From Bacteroidales bacterium (GTDB lineage: Bacteria > Bacteroidota > Bacteroidia > Bacteroidales > UBA932): DNA of 38,231 nt. Position 1 is the first letter of the stretch. Each line of letters starts with the position of its first letter. Positions 1-7,495 of the stretch are shown here, one piece after another. Below the pieces are notes generated by a model. It searched no databases. It was not told where the DNA came from and was given only the letters and a program-made list of their open reading frames with translations. The stretch lies in NCBI GenBank assembly GCA_024401945.1, contig JAKSKC010000002.1, positions 1 through 38,231 on the forward strand. Reading direction: 5' to 3'. Made by a program: the position numbers and the translations under genes.

Positions 1-105
1 AGGATCATGCCTGTGACCATGAAGATCACGAGCAGCAAGACCGCGCAGATCGTCGGCGAATCGCAGAGCGGCGTGGATGCGCCCATCATGATGACGGTGC
101 GCTAT

Positions 106-471
106 ATGACCGGCGATTCCGCCAACAAACTCCCGAAAGAGGAGAGGCTCTCCGGCAAGACCGCTGTCGGGGCGTTGCTTTCTGACGGAAAGCGCGGTTC
201 CACGCTGCATCTGGGATACTGCTGGAAACCCAGGACCGACGGTGATGCAAGCCGGATGATGGTGTCCGTCCCTAAAAAGAATTTCAAGCGCGCGGTAAAA
301 CGCAACCTTCTGAAAAGAAGGATAAGGGAGGGGTACAGGACCCAGAAGAACCTGCTGACAGGAGCTTACGATATCCTGTTCGTCTACAAGGACAAATCGG
401 TAAGAGCTTCGGAAGAGATACATTCCGAGATAAGGGATATACTCGGGCAGATCGGCAATTCCGCGAAATGA
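106..471 (+). CDS. rnpA: Ribonuclease P protein component
   Basis: Protein subunit of RNase P, which helps the catalytic RNA bind precursor tRNA and trim its 5' leader in the cytoplasm. The arginine-rich signature is visible as [20 protein letters not shown] followed by IREGYR, and the N-terminus [10 protein letters not shown] is the usual RnpA opening. Starting at the ATG at 106 gives 121 aa, normal for the family; ATGs at 88, 91 and 7 are also in frame. The frame stays open to the first base of the window, so the true start is uncertain: the extra N-terminal residues could be the tail of an upstream gene in the same frame or a longer RnpA. The stop overlaps yidD by four bases (ATGA), so the two are co-translated. 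Identity is secure, start is not. Confidence 0.9.
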   Translation: MTGDSANKLPKEERLSGKTAVGALLSDGKRGSTLHLGYCWKPRTDGDASRMMVSVPKKNFKRAVKRNLLKRRIREGYRTQKNLLTGAYDILFVYKDKSVRASEEIHSEIRDILGQIGNSAK

Positions 472-695
472 GCTGGAGATCCATACTTTCCTTTCCGTTC
501 ATCCTGCTGATAAAATTCTATCAGCTGTGCATCTCGCCACTGAAGCCGCCTACCTGCCGTTTCACCCCGACCTGCTCGCAGTATGCGCTGACCGCATTCC
601 GCAGATACGGTCCTTTCAAGGGATTCTACCTGAGCCTTAAAAGAATACTCCGCTGCCACCCGTGGGGCGGTAGCGGATATGATCCTGTGCCGTAA
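468..695 (+). CDS. yidD: Membrane protein insertion efficiency factor YidD
   Basis: Small (75 aa) membrane-associated protein that assists YidC-dependent insertion of inner-membrane proteins. The family pattern is complete: an amphipathic N-terminus ([20 protein letters not shown]), then [13 protein letters not shown] and the C-terminal [13 protein letters not shown]. The three conserved cysteines of the PTC, TCSQY and CHPWG motifs are present. Start ATG overlaps the rnpA stop as ATGA. The rnpA-yidD order is conserved across bacteria, supporting a shared transcript. It ends 11 bp before the convergent transketolase gene, with no obvious terminator between. Confidence 0.95.
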   Translation: MSWRSILSFPFILLIKFYQLCISPLKPPTCRFTPTCSQYALTAFRRYGPFKGFYLSLKRILRCHPWGGSGYDPVP

Positions 696-706
696 GACGG
701 CGTATT

Positions 707-1660
707 CTACTTGCGTCCGATCACCTTTCTGGCGGCCTCGGCTATATGGACCGCATCCATCCCGTAGACCTTGAGCAGCTCGGCAGGAGAACCTGACTGA
801 CCGAACCTGTCCCCTCCGTTGATGAATTCCACAGGTATCGGCCTGCGGGCTGCAAGCGCTCCGCAGACGGCCTCTCCGAGTCCACCCGCCATATTGTGCT
901 CCTCCGCGATGACGAAAGCCCCGGTCCTCGAAGCGGAATCCAGGAGACAGTCCACATCCAGAGGCTTGATCGAGGAGACATTGAGGACTTCCGCGCTGAT
1001 GCCTTCATTCTCAAGGATTTCAGCAGCCTGGAGAGCCTCCCAGACAAGATGTCCGCAGGCAAGCAGGGACACATCGGTCCCGGGATTCATCACGTATATC
1101 TTCCCTATCTCGAAACTCTGGTCCGGATCGGTGAAATTCGGCATCGCAGGGCGTCCGAAACGCAGGTACACCGGTCCTTCGTATTTGGCGGCCGCAAGCG
1201 TGGCCTGCCTGGTCTGGTTGCAGTCGCAAGGCACAAGCACCGCCATTCCCGGAAGGGCGCGCATAAGGGCGATGTCCTCCATCGTCTGGTGTGTGGCCCC
1301 GTCCTCGCCGAGGGTTATCCCGGAATGCGACGATGCGAGTTTGACATTGGCGCGGGCATAGGCGACATCCATTCTGACCTGGTCATACACCCTGCCCGAG
1401 ATGAATTCCGCGAAGGAACCGCAGAAAGGGATCTTCCCCGCTACGGACAATCCTGCCGCGGCGCTGATCATATTTGCTTCGGCGATACCGCACTGGATGA
1501 ACCTCTCCGGGAATTCCCTGGCAAACGCATCTATTTTCACGGAAGCCGTTAGGTCGGCGGCCAGGGCCACTATCCTGGAGTCGGCGCGGCCGGCTTCGAG
1601 CAGACCTGCCCCGAATCCGCTGCGGGTATCTTTCTTACCTGTATCGATGTATTTCTTCAT
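707..1660 (-). CDS. Transketolase, C-terminal subunit (pyrimidine-binding and C-terminal domains)
   Basis: Second half of a two-subunit transketolase, which moves two-carbon ketol units between sugar phosphates in the non-oxidative pentose phosphate pathway. The 317-aa product holds the Pyr domain with GIAEANM (the glutamate that activates thiamine diphosphate), the substrate-side region SSHSGITLGEDGATHQ, and a C-terminal Rossmann-like domain. I start at the ATG at 1660 (MKKYIDTGKKDTRSGFG), because the upstream extension to a GTG at 1708 would overlap the N-terminal subunit and is not family-like. One base separates this ATG from the TGA of the preceding subunit gene, so the two are translationally coupled and presumably form a heterotetramer. 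DXS-like enzymes share the fold, but the split architecture fits transketolase. Confidence 0.9.
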   Translation of the reverse strand: MKKYIDTGKKDTRSGFGAGLLEAGRADSRIVALAADLTASVKIDAFAREFPERFIQCGIAEANMISAAAGLSVAGKIPFCGSFAEFISGRVYDQVRMDVAYARANVKLASSHSGITLGEDGATHQTMEDIALMRALPGMAVLVPCDCNQTRQATLAAAKYEGPVYLRFGRPAMPNFTDPDQSFEIGKIYVMNPGTDVSLLACGHLVWEALQAAEILENEGISAEVLNVSSIKPLDVDCLLDSASRTGAFVIAEEHNMAGGLGEAVCGALAARRPIPVEFINGGDRFGQSGSPAELLKVYGMDAVHIAEAARKVIGRK

Positions 1661-1661
1661 A

Positions 1662-2501
1662 TCAATAATCTCCCAGAGTTTCAGGCAGCTGGGCCAGAGC
1701 TTTCTCACACAGTTCCACCGAAGGAGCCTTGCCGTGCCACTGGCAGTCTCCGGCCATGAAATCCACGCCGTGCCCCATCTCGGTCTTGAAAAGTATCATC
1801 TTAGGTTTGCCGTTCGCAGCCGTAGCCAGCGAGAATGCGCCCAGAACGGAATCGAAATCGTTGCCGTCAGCCTCTATGACATCCCATCCGAACGCCAGCC
1901 ATTTCTCATTCAGGTCGGCAAGGGCGGTTATAGTTTCCGTCGCGCCGTCTATCTGCAGTCCGTTCACATCCGTGAAAGCCACGAGGTTGTCGAGTCTGCG
2001 ATGGGCCGCGAACATTCCCGCCTCCCATATCTGGCCTTCTTCGGATTCACCGTCACCGCAGAGGACGTAGACCCTGCCGGGATCGCCGTCCATCTTCTTC
2101 GCTATCGCAAGTCCGGCAGCGGCGGAAAGACCCTGACCGAGGGAACCTGAAGGAAGAAGGATGCCCGGAAGACCGTCGCATACGCTGGGATGCCCCTGAA
2201 GCCTGCTGCCAAGCTTGCGGAGGGTCCCGAGTTCCTCAACCGGGAAATAGCCCGATCTGGCAAGGACTGAATAGTAAACGGGAGCGAGATGTCCGGCGGA
2301 GAGGATGAATGCGTCCTGTCCCGAAGCATCGGGCCTCCAGTTTGATGGGTCGTGGTGCATCACCTCGAAATAGAGGGCCGTCATCACGTCGGTTATGCCC
2401 AGGGAACCGCCCGGATGACCGGATCTGGCAGCGGTGACCATACGGAGTATGTCGCGCCGCACCTGGGTGGATATCTTAATCAGATGTTCAATTTCAGACA
2501 T
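1662..2501 (-). CDS. Transketolase, N-terminal subunit (thiamine-diphosphate PP domain)
   Basis: First half of the split transketolase, 279 aa, carrying the diphosphate-binding domain. The thiamine diphosphate motif begins GDGESEEGQIWEA and closes with the asparagine of FTDVN about 30 residues later. Other landmarks are SGHPGGSLG near residue 27 and GHPSVCDGLPG and SGSLGQGLS, all typical of transketolase N-domains. The gene ends one base before the C-terminal subunit gene. The ATG lies four bases downstream of a TACCTTTG promoter box, so the transcript is probably leaderless. It is divergent from lepA. Confidence 0.92.
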   Translation of the reverse strand: MSEIEHLIKISTQVRRDILRMVTAARSGHPGGSLGITDVMTALYFEVMHHDPSNWRPDASGQDAFILSAGHLAPVYYSVLARSGYFPVEELGTLRKLGSRLQGHPSVCDGLPGILLPSGSLGQGLSAAAGLAIAKKMDGDPGRVYVLCGDGESEEGQIWEAGMFAAHRRLDNLVAFTDVNGLQIDGATETITALADLNEKWLAFGWDVIEADGNDFDSVLGAFSLATAANGKPKMILFKTEMGHGVDFMAGDCQWHGKAPSVELCEKALAQLPETLGDY

Positions 2502-2505
2502 AATA

Positions 2506-2513
2506 CAAAGGTA
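2506..2513 (-). promoter_or_regulatory. Bacteroidetes -7 box for the split transketolase operon
   Basis: The minus strand reads TACCTTTG, matching the Bacteroidetes consensus TAnnTTTG. A TTG at 2537-2535 could serve as the -33 element with a 21-base spacer. The transketolase ATG begins at 2501, only four bases past the box, implying a leaderless transcript. Confidence 0.7.
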
Positions 2514-2526
2514 ATCAAAATTAACT

Positions 2527-2534
2527 TATCTTTG
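2527..2534 (+). promoter_or_regulatory. Bacteroidetes -7 box for lepA
   Basis: TATCTTTG matches TAnnTTTG exactly. No clear TTTG -33 element is visible. The box ends 8 bases before the ATG at 2543 and 14 before the ATG at 2549, and 13 bp separate it from the opposing transketolase box, so the two polymerases would compete for the same DNA. Confidence 0.7.
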
Positions 2535-2548
2535 CAATGTTTATGGAA

Positions 2549-4336
2549 ATGAAACGCATCCGAAATTTTTGCATCATCGCGCACATCGACCACGGCAAAA
2601 GTACCCTGGCCGACCGTCTTCTCGAATTGACGAGCACCCTATCCCAGAGGGATATGGAGGCGCAGGTGCTGGACGATATGGATCTGGAGAAGGAGAAGGG
2701 CATAACCATCAAGAGCCACGCCATCCAGATGACTTACAGGTACAATGGAGAGGACTACCGTCTGAACCTCATCGACACTCCGGGCCACGTGGACTTCAGC
2801 TATGAGGTGTCAAGGAGCATCGCTTCCTGCGAGGGAGCGCTGCTTGTCGTGGACGCATCGCAGGGAGTGCAGGCACAGACCATATCCAACCTCTATCTTG
2901 CGATAGACCACGGACTGGAGATAATACCCGTCCTCAACAAGATAGATATGGAATCCGCACAGCCGGAGATCGTCGCCGACCAGATCTGCGACCTTCTGGG
3001 CTGCAGCCCAGAGGATATCTTCAAGGTATCGGCCCGCACGGGAGAAGGGGTACCTCCTATCCTTAACGCCATTGTCGAGAAGATTCCGGCACCGGAAGGA
3101 GATCCCGACGCCCCGGCCCAGGCCCTTATCTTCGATTCCGTTTTCAACCCTTTCCGCGGGGTCATAGGATATTTCAAGGTGAAGAACGGCTGCATCCGGA
3201 AGGGTGACAGGGTAAAATTCTTCCATACCGGGATGGAATATGTTGCGGAAGAGGTCGGCATCCTGAAAATGAAACTGATACCTTCCGACAGCGTGGGCTG
3301 CGGGGATGTAGGATATATAATCTCGGGCATCAAGAACGCCCTGGACGTAAAGGTTGGAGATACCATCACCCACGTCGGCAATCCGTGCGACAGTGCCATC
3401 GAGGGATTCGAGGAGGTCAAGCCTATGGTCTTCGCCGGTATGTACCCGGTCCAGGCGGACAAATTCGAGGAACTCAGGGCTGTACTCGAGAAGTTCCAGC
3501 TCAATGACGCCTCGTTCGTGTACGAACCGGAGAGTTCCCTTGCGCTGGGCTCGGGCTTCCGCTGCGGATTCCTGGGGCTGCTCCACCTGGAGATAGTTCA
3601 GGAAAGGCTTTTCAGGGAATTCGATATGGATGTGATCACAACCGTACCGAACGTATCGTACAAGGTATACACAACCCAGGGGGAGGTTCTCGACGTACAC
3701 AATCCGTCGGGACTTCCGGCCCCTACCCTCATAGACCACATTGAAGAACCGTTCATACGCGCCCAGATAATCTCCAAGGCCGAATTCTTCGGGCCGATAA
3801 TGAAACTCTGCCTCGACAAGAGGGGGATACTCGTGAGCCACCATTACATAACGGCGGACCGCGTCGAGCTGAACTACGACATGCCTCTGTCCGAGATCGT
3901 ATTCGATTTCTACGACAAGCTCAAGTCCATTTCCAAGGGATATGCTTCATTCGACTACCATATGACGGGATTCCGCCAGGCGAGGCTGGTCAAGCTCGAC
4001 ATTCTGCTGAACGGAGAGCCGGCCGACGCCCTCAGCACCCTTATCCACGAGGACAACGCCTATGATTTCGGCAGGAAGATGTGCGTGAAGCTCAAGGACC
4101 TCATTCCCCGCCAGCAGTTCGACATACCCGTCCAGGCCGCAATCGGAGCCAAGATCATAGCCAGGGAAACGGTCAAGCAGGTGCGCAAGGACGTTACCGC
4201 CAAGTGCTATGGCGGTGACGTTACGAGAAAGCGGAAACTCCTTGAAAAACAGAAGGAGGGAAAGAAGAGGATGCGCCAGATCGGCACAGTCCAGGTCCCT
4301 CAGTCCGCATTCATGGCCGTGCTGAAGCTCGACTGA
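2549..4336 (+). CDS. lepA: Elongation factor 4 (LepA), translational GTPase
   Basis: Ribosome-associated GTPase of the EF-G family that acts on stalled or initiating ribosomes. All G motifs are readable: G1 AHIDHGKST near residues 11-19, G3 DTPGHVDF, G4 NKIDM and the G5 region KVSARTGEG. The EF4-specific C-terminal domain is present ([25 protein letters not shown]). From the ATG at 2549 it is 595 aa, full length for the family. ATGs at 2543 and 2537 are also in frame; 2537 lies directly behind the -7 box and so should be upstream of the transcription start. I prefer 2549 because [10 protein letters not shown] matches family N-termini. The TGA stop abuts the TGA stop of convergent tsaE with no base between. 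Confidence 0.96.
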   Translation: MKRIRNFCIIAHIDHGKSTLADRLLELTSTLSQRDMEAQVLDDMDLEKEKGITIKSHAIQMTYRYNGEDYRLNLIDTPGHVDFSYEVSRSIASCEGALLVVDASQGVQAQTISNLYLAIDHGLEIIPVLNKIDMESAQPEIVADQICDLLGCSPEDIFKVSARTGEGVPPILNAIVEKIPAPEGDPDAPAQALIFDSVFNPFRGVIGYFKVKNGCIRKGDRVKFFHTGMEYVAEEVGILKMKLIPSDSVGCGDVGYIISGIKNALDVKVGDTITHVGNPCDSAIEGFEEVKPMVFAGMYPVQADKFEELRAVLEKFQLNDASFVYEPESSLALGSGFRCGFLGLLHLEIVQERLFREFDMDVITTVPNVSYKVYTTQGEVLDVHNPSGLPAPTLIDHIEEPFIRAQIISKAEFFGPIMKLCLDKRGILVSHHYITADRVELNYDMPLSEIVFDFYDKLKSISKGYASFDYHMTGFRQARLVKLDILLNGEPADALSTLIHEDNAYDFGRKMCVKLKDLIPRQQFDIPVQAAIGAKIIARETVKQVRKDVTAKCYGGDVTRKRKLLEKQKEGKKRMRQIGTVQVPQSAFMAVLKLD

Positions 4337-4753
4337 TCACCAGCTAAGCGTCCTGCTGCCGTCCTGATTGACAGTTATGGTGACCTTCAGGGTGTCATCG
4401 GGGAGAAGCTCCTCGATGTTCTCCGGCCATTCTATAAGGCAGAGGCTGCCCGTGTCGATATAGTCATAGAATCCCAGGTCCAGCGCCTCGGCCAGTTTGG
4501 ATATCCTGTAGAAATCAAAGTGAAAGACGGATTCCCCGTTGTTCCTCCTGTATTCGTTCACGATGGAGAACGTGGGGGAACTTATCGCATCATCTTTCAC
4601 TCCGAGGCCTTTGCACAGCGCAGTGGTGAAAGTGGTCTTTCCCGCGCCCATAGGCGCATAGAAAGCCACTATCCTTTCACCTTCGGTTCTGTGCAGAAAC
4701 TCCCTCGCCGCAGATTCGAGATCCCCGACAGAGCGTATCTCAAGAGTTTCCAT
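4337..4753 (-). CDS. tsaE: tRNA threonylcarbamoyladenosine biosynthesis ATPase TsaE
   Basis: P-loop ATPase that works with TsaB-TsaD to place N6-threonylcarbamoyl on A37 of ANN-decoding tRNAs. The 138-aa protein has Walker A PMGAGKTT at about residues 34-41, the switch segment SSPTFSIVNEY, HFDFYR and the C-terminal LIEWPE motif, all standard for TsaE. It is the last gene of a minus-strand operon: its ATG directly follows the TAA of the phosphodiester glycosidase gene. No tsaB or tsaD is in the window. Confidence 0.95.
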   Translation of the reverse strand: METLEIRSVGDLESAAREFLHRTEGERIVAFYAPMGAGKTTFTTALCKGLGVKDDAISSPTFSIVNEYRRNNGESVFHFDFYRISKLAEALDLGFYDYIDTGSLCLIEWPENIEELLPDDTLKVTITVNQDGSRTLSW

Positions 4754-5596
4754 TTACTTTACGTACACAATATTAGGTACCCTCCTGCCACCTTTGTGGT
4801 CGAAGGTCCTGTTGTCGCTCGGATGATTAAGAGTGCCCTGGAGCGAGGTCCAGATCAGGGATGAGCCGCCTCCGTCAAGATTGAGGGCGTCGTGCATACC
4901 GAGATAGCGGCAGAGGGCTGTGAGCTGGGTGATGGCCATTCCCTCGGCCTCGCCCTTGAACCTTCCGTCTACAACCATCATATAGACCGTTCCTTCGGCG
5001 TCCTTGCCTATCACGGTGCGGTTGTGATGTCCGGTATAGAATCCGGTCTGACGCAGGCATTCGCGGCTCTCACCTTCGTAGATGAGCATAGGTCCGGCTG
5101 AAAGCACGATATGGTTGACCTTGGATACAGTCTCGAGGGTGGTGGTGTCACAGAGCTTTATCTCTATTCTCTTTCCATCCTCCTCCGGTATGATCAGAAG
5201 TCCGTCGCTCCTGTGCAGTTCGGAAGGGTCGGTAACGCTCTTCACATCCCCGTCAATGGAGAAGAAGGTGCACGGGATGATGGGGCCCATATCGAAATAG
5301 CTTCCGTTGATGGCCCAGAGGGCATCCACTCTGCGGGCCAGTGAATCGGTTGAGTTGCAGAGCTGTGCAGGAGCATGCAGGACCTGCGTGTTGAACGAAG
5401 CCTCCGGATATTTCACTATGGAGATATACTGCGGATTTCCGAAAAGGTCGAGCCTTGCCGAGCCTGAGAAGGCCCCGTTTCCGAGGTCGGTCCAGTTCCA
5501 GTCGGCATTGACGACGGTAAGCGAGTCTTCAGCGCTCTGCGCGATGGCAAACAGCGGAAGAAGTGCAAGAAGTGCGATGAGAAGTGATTTTTTCAT
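4754..5596 (-). CDS. Secreted phosphodiester glycosidase (NAGPA-domain) family protein
   Basis: 280-aa exported protein with a cleavable signal peptide (MKKSLLIALLALLPLFAIAQ). The body matches the phosphodiester glycosidase fold related to the mammalian enzyme that uncovers mannose 6-phosphate: AINGSYFD, a HHNRTVIGK segment, MMVVDGRFKGEAEGM, LNLDGGGSS and a C-terminal RRVPNIVYV. The DGGGSS and NRT-GK stretches are the expected active-site region. Substrate is unknown; bacterial relatives act on glycan or teichoic-type phosphodiesters. The ATG overlaps the trmN6-like stop as ATGA and the stop abuts the tsaE start, so it sits inside an otherwise housekeeping operon. Confidence 0.85.
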   Translation of the reverse strand: MKKSLLIALLALLPLFAIAQSAEDSLTVVNADWNWTDLGNGAFSGSARLDLFGNPQYISIVKYPEASFNTQVLHAPAQLCNSTDSLARRVDALWAINGSYFDMGPIIPCTFFSIDGDVKSVTDPSELHRSDGLLIIPEEDGKRIEIKLCDTTTLETVSKVNHIVLSAGPMLIYEGESRECLRQTGFYTGHHNRTVIGKDAEGTVYMMVVDGRFKGEAEGMAITQLTALCRYLGMHDALNLDGGGSSLIWTSLQGTLNHPSDNRTFDHKGGRRVPNIVYVK

Positions 5597-6309
5597 ATCT
5601 GATGGGTTTTGATTTTTTCGGGATAGAATCTGTCGGAGGGATTGGGTTCCTGAAGGTTGATCTCCTCTTCGGAAAGTTCCGGATGCGACATCGAGGGGAT
5701 GAACTCGGCGATGATGCGGCGTACAGGCTTCCCCGCAGCGGTCCTGATCCTGACAATCCTGAACGGATGGAGGGAATATGACGCCGCCGTGCGGAGCAGT
5801 TCCTTCTCGCAGTCGGAGGGAAGAATCAGGGAGAGACGTCCGTCCGTCGCCAGCCTTTTCTGCGCAAAGGAGCAGATCTCCCTGTAGGAGAGGCTTTCGG
5901 TATGTCTGGCGGTGCAGTCCCTCGGGTCCGGGTTCTTCAAGGACATATCGTAGTACGGAGGATTAGAGAAGATGCAGTCGTAAGTGGCATCAGTCCGATA
6001 TGCCTGCAGCGGACTGTGCTCTGCACGGAGACGCCCGCTCCATTCCGATTCGCTGAAGTTGAGCGCCGCTTCGCCGGCGGAGTCAAGGTCAATGTCTATG
6101 GCCTCTATTCCGAAATCCGCTCCCAGTTCGGACAGCCGCTGGGCACACAACAGGCTGACAACCCCTGTTCCGGTGCCTATGTCGAGAAGAGTCCTGTCCG
6201 AGGAGTTGAGGGTCATACAGGCTCCCAGCAGCACTCCGTCGGTTCCGACCTTCATCGCAGACCTGCAGTTGTGAAGACTGAATTCCCTGAATCTAAACAA
6301 ACTGTCCAT
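5593..6309 (-). CDS. tRNA1(Val) A37 N6-methyltransferase-like protein
   Basis: 238-aa class I SAM-dependent methyltransferase of the TrmN6/YfiC type. The SAM-binding loop LDIGTGTGVVSL lies near residues 42-53, the acidic IDIDLDSA near 71-78 and the adenine-N6 catalytic motif NPPYY at 116-120. The opening FRFREFSLHN and KVGTDGVLLGA is typical of the family, whose E. coli member methylates A37 of tRNA-Val. The start overlaps the ABC ATPase gene by 17 bases and the stop overlaps the next gene as ATGA. The exact tRNA target in this organism is inferred from homology. Confidence 0.88.
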   Translation of the reverse strand: MDSLFRFREFSLHNCRSAMKVGTDGVLLGACMTLNSSDRTLLDIGTGTGVVSLLCAQRLSELGADFGIEAIDIDLDSAGEAALNFSESEWSGRLRAEHSPLQAYRTDATYDCIFSNPPYYDMSLKNPDPRDCTARHTESLSYREICSFAQKRLATDGRLSLILPSDCEKELLRTAASYSLHPFRIVRIRTAAGKPVRRIIAEFIPSMSHPELSEEEINLQEPNPSDRFYPEKIKTHQI

Positions 6310-6946
6310 CTTTCATCTGCAGGCTTCTGTCGCAAAGGGCGGCGAGTTCAGGATCGTGAGTGACTATTATTATCGTCTGGGAATGCTTGTCCCTCAATTC
6401 AAGGAATAGGTTGTGTATCTCCTGCTTGGTCACCGAATCGAGGTTTCCTGTAGGCTCATCGGCAAAAAGCACTGCCGGCGAATTGACCAGGGCCCTCGCG
6501 ATGGCAACCCTCTGCTGTTCTCCCCCCGAAAGTTCTGACGGCTTGTTGCCGAGCCTTTCCCCAAGTCCCATCTCGCAGAGAAGGGCCTTCGCCCTGGAAC
6601 GGGCTTCGGAGACAGGGGTCCCCGCAATCAGTGCGGGTATCATCACATTTTCGAGGGAATCGAACTCCGGAAGGAGATGATGGAACTGGAATACGAATCC
6701 TATCCTTCGGCCTCTGAATGCAGCAAGGGCATTCCCCTTGAGTTTCAGCACATCCTCTCCACCGATGACAAGACTTCCGGCATCGGGAGTGGAAAGCGTG
6801 CCCAGAATCTGCAGCAGAGTGGTCTTGCCTGCTCCGGATGCTCCGGTTATGGCTACGATCTCTCCTTTTTCCGCCGAGAAATCAACTCCTTTCAGGACCT
6901 CCAGGGTACCGAACGATTTGATTATGCCTTTTGCTTCCAGTATCAT
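6293..6946 (-). CDS. lolD: ABC transporter ATP-binding protein, LolD/MacB type
   Basis: 217-aa nucleotide-binding subunit of the group that drives lipoprotein release or MacB-like mechanotransmission. Walker A GASGAGKTT is at about 35-43, followed by a Q-loop in VFQFHHLLPEF, the signature LSGGEQQR, Walker B VLFADEPTGNLD and the switch histidine in VTHD. LPEF and DEPTGNLD are characteristic of LolD. No LolC/E permease lies nearby, as is common in Bacteroidales. It is the first gene of the operon leading to trmN6-like, phosphodiester glycosidase and tsaE. The start ATG follows a TATCTTTG box by five bases. Confidence 0.88.
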   Translation of the reverse strand: MILEAKGIIKSFGTLEVLKGVDFSAEKGEIVAITGASGAGKTTLLQILGTLSTPDAGSLVIGGEDVLKLKGNALAAFRGRRIGFVFQFHHLLPEFDSLENVMIPALIAGTPVSEARSRAKALLCEMGLGERLGNKPSELSGGEQQRVAIARALVNSPAVLFADEPTGNLDSVTKQEIHNLFLELRDKHSQTIIIVTHDPELAALCDRSLQMKDGQFV

Positions 6947-6951
6947 AATGC

Positions 6952-6959
6952 CAAAGATA
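6952..6959 (-). promoter_or_regulatory. Bacteroidetes -7 box for the lolD-tsaE operon
   Basis: The minus strand reads TATCTTTG, matching TAnnTTTG. Only five bases separate it from the lolD ATG, implying a leaderless transcript. No well-spaced -33 element was seen. Confidence 0.7.
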
Positions 6960-6977
6960 GAAAAATTAGCTGATAAT

Positions 6978-7008
6978 TTTGTTTTTTTTCAAAACTCCCT
7001 TATATTTG
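6978..7008 (+). promoter_or_regulatory. Promoter of tRNA-Pro (TTTG, 19-base spacer, TATATTTG)
   Basis: TTTG at 6978-6981 and TATATTTG at 7001-7008 are separated by exactly 19 bases, a full match to the Bacteroidetes sigma-ABfr consensus. The tRNA begins 20 bases later. This is the clearest two-part promoter in the window. Confidence 0.85.
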
Positions 7009-7028
7009 CAGTCCCTTTCGGGGGAATC

Positions 7029-7102
7029 CGGGGTGTGGCGCAGTTGGCTAGCGCATCTGGTTTGGGACCAGAGGGTCCTGTGTTCGAGTCACAGTACCCC
7101 GA
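7029..7102 (+). tRNA. tRNA-Pro (anticodon UGG)
   Basis: A 74-base cloverleaf. Acceptor strands CGGGGTG and TACCCCG pair with one G-T, the D arm is GCGC/GCGC, the anticodon stem TCTGG/CCAGA encloses loop TTTGGGA with anticodon TGG, and the T arm CTGTG/CACAG encloses TTCGAGT. The discriminator is A and the 3' CCA is not encoded. Confidence 0.96.
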
Positions 7103-7114
7103 CAAACAAGGAAG

Positions 7115-7151
7115 ATAACTCATTGCTAATCAGCAGTGAGTTATTTTTTTT
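7115..7151 (+). terminator. Intrinsic terminator after tRNA-Pro
   Basis: Two 13-base arms (7115-7127 and 7132-7144, one G-T wobble) with a four-base loop are followed by a run of nine T residues. A classic rho-independent terminator ending the tRNA transcript. Confidence 0.88.
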
Positions 7152-7442
7152 CTGTGTCAAATCCAGTTCCTCTCCTCTGCCTGTCATCGCCTCCTTCATC
7201 GCAGCAATGGTAATCTCGTTCGGCTCATCATAGGCAACAGCCAGCAGACACGGAACTTTGCAGATGAGCCGTAACGGGTCAGCGTAAGGTCCTTATTGCC
7301 TTCAGCGGTGCCGGCAGGAACACCTATGCCTGGGTATATAAAGTCTCCGCTCCGACAGCGGCAACCAACGCAGGCATCAGGCCCGGGAAATGTCTGAAAT
7401 CCAGCAGGACAAGATCGTCAGATACGGGATGACTATGACCAC
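7152..7442. other. Gene-poor stretch with two coding-like fragments
   Basis: About 290 bp without a convincing gene. On the minus strand a run ending near 7155 translates as AYDEPNEITIAAMKEAMTGR, which has the look of a short antitoxin-like or accessory protein; in frame it runs into the terminator and tRNA and has no clear start. On the plus strand around 7300-7390 the frame AFSGAGRNTYAWVYKVSAPT is protein-like but also lacks a start. These may be remnants of decayed genes beside a tRNA, or chance. No direct repeat of the tRNA 3' end was found. Confidence 0.3.
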
Positions 7443-7479
7443 AAAGAAGGCCGACCCTTGTGAGGAGCCGGCCTTCTTT
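7443..7479 (-). terminator. Terminator after mdh
   Basis: Perfect 11-base inverted repeat (AAAGAAGGCCG and CGGCCTTCTTT, 15-base loop) located 16 bases past the mdh stop. On the minus strand the second arm ends in TTCTTTGT, a modest U-tract; the same hairpin would offer some termination on the plus strand. Confidence 0.75.
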
Positions 7480-7495
7480 GATTTCCGTATATCCG

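Noticed and set aside
2810..3844. Long minus-strand open frame (344 codons) inside lepA
   Set aside because: Antisense shadow of lepA; the low stop frequency follows from the GC-rich codon use, and the translation has no recognisable domain.
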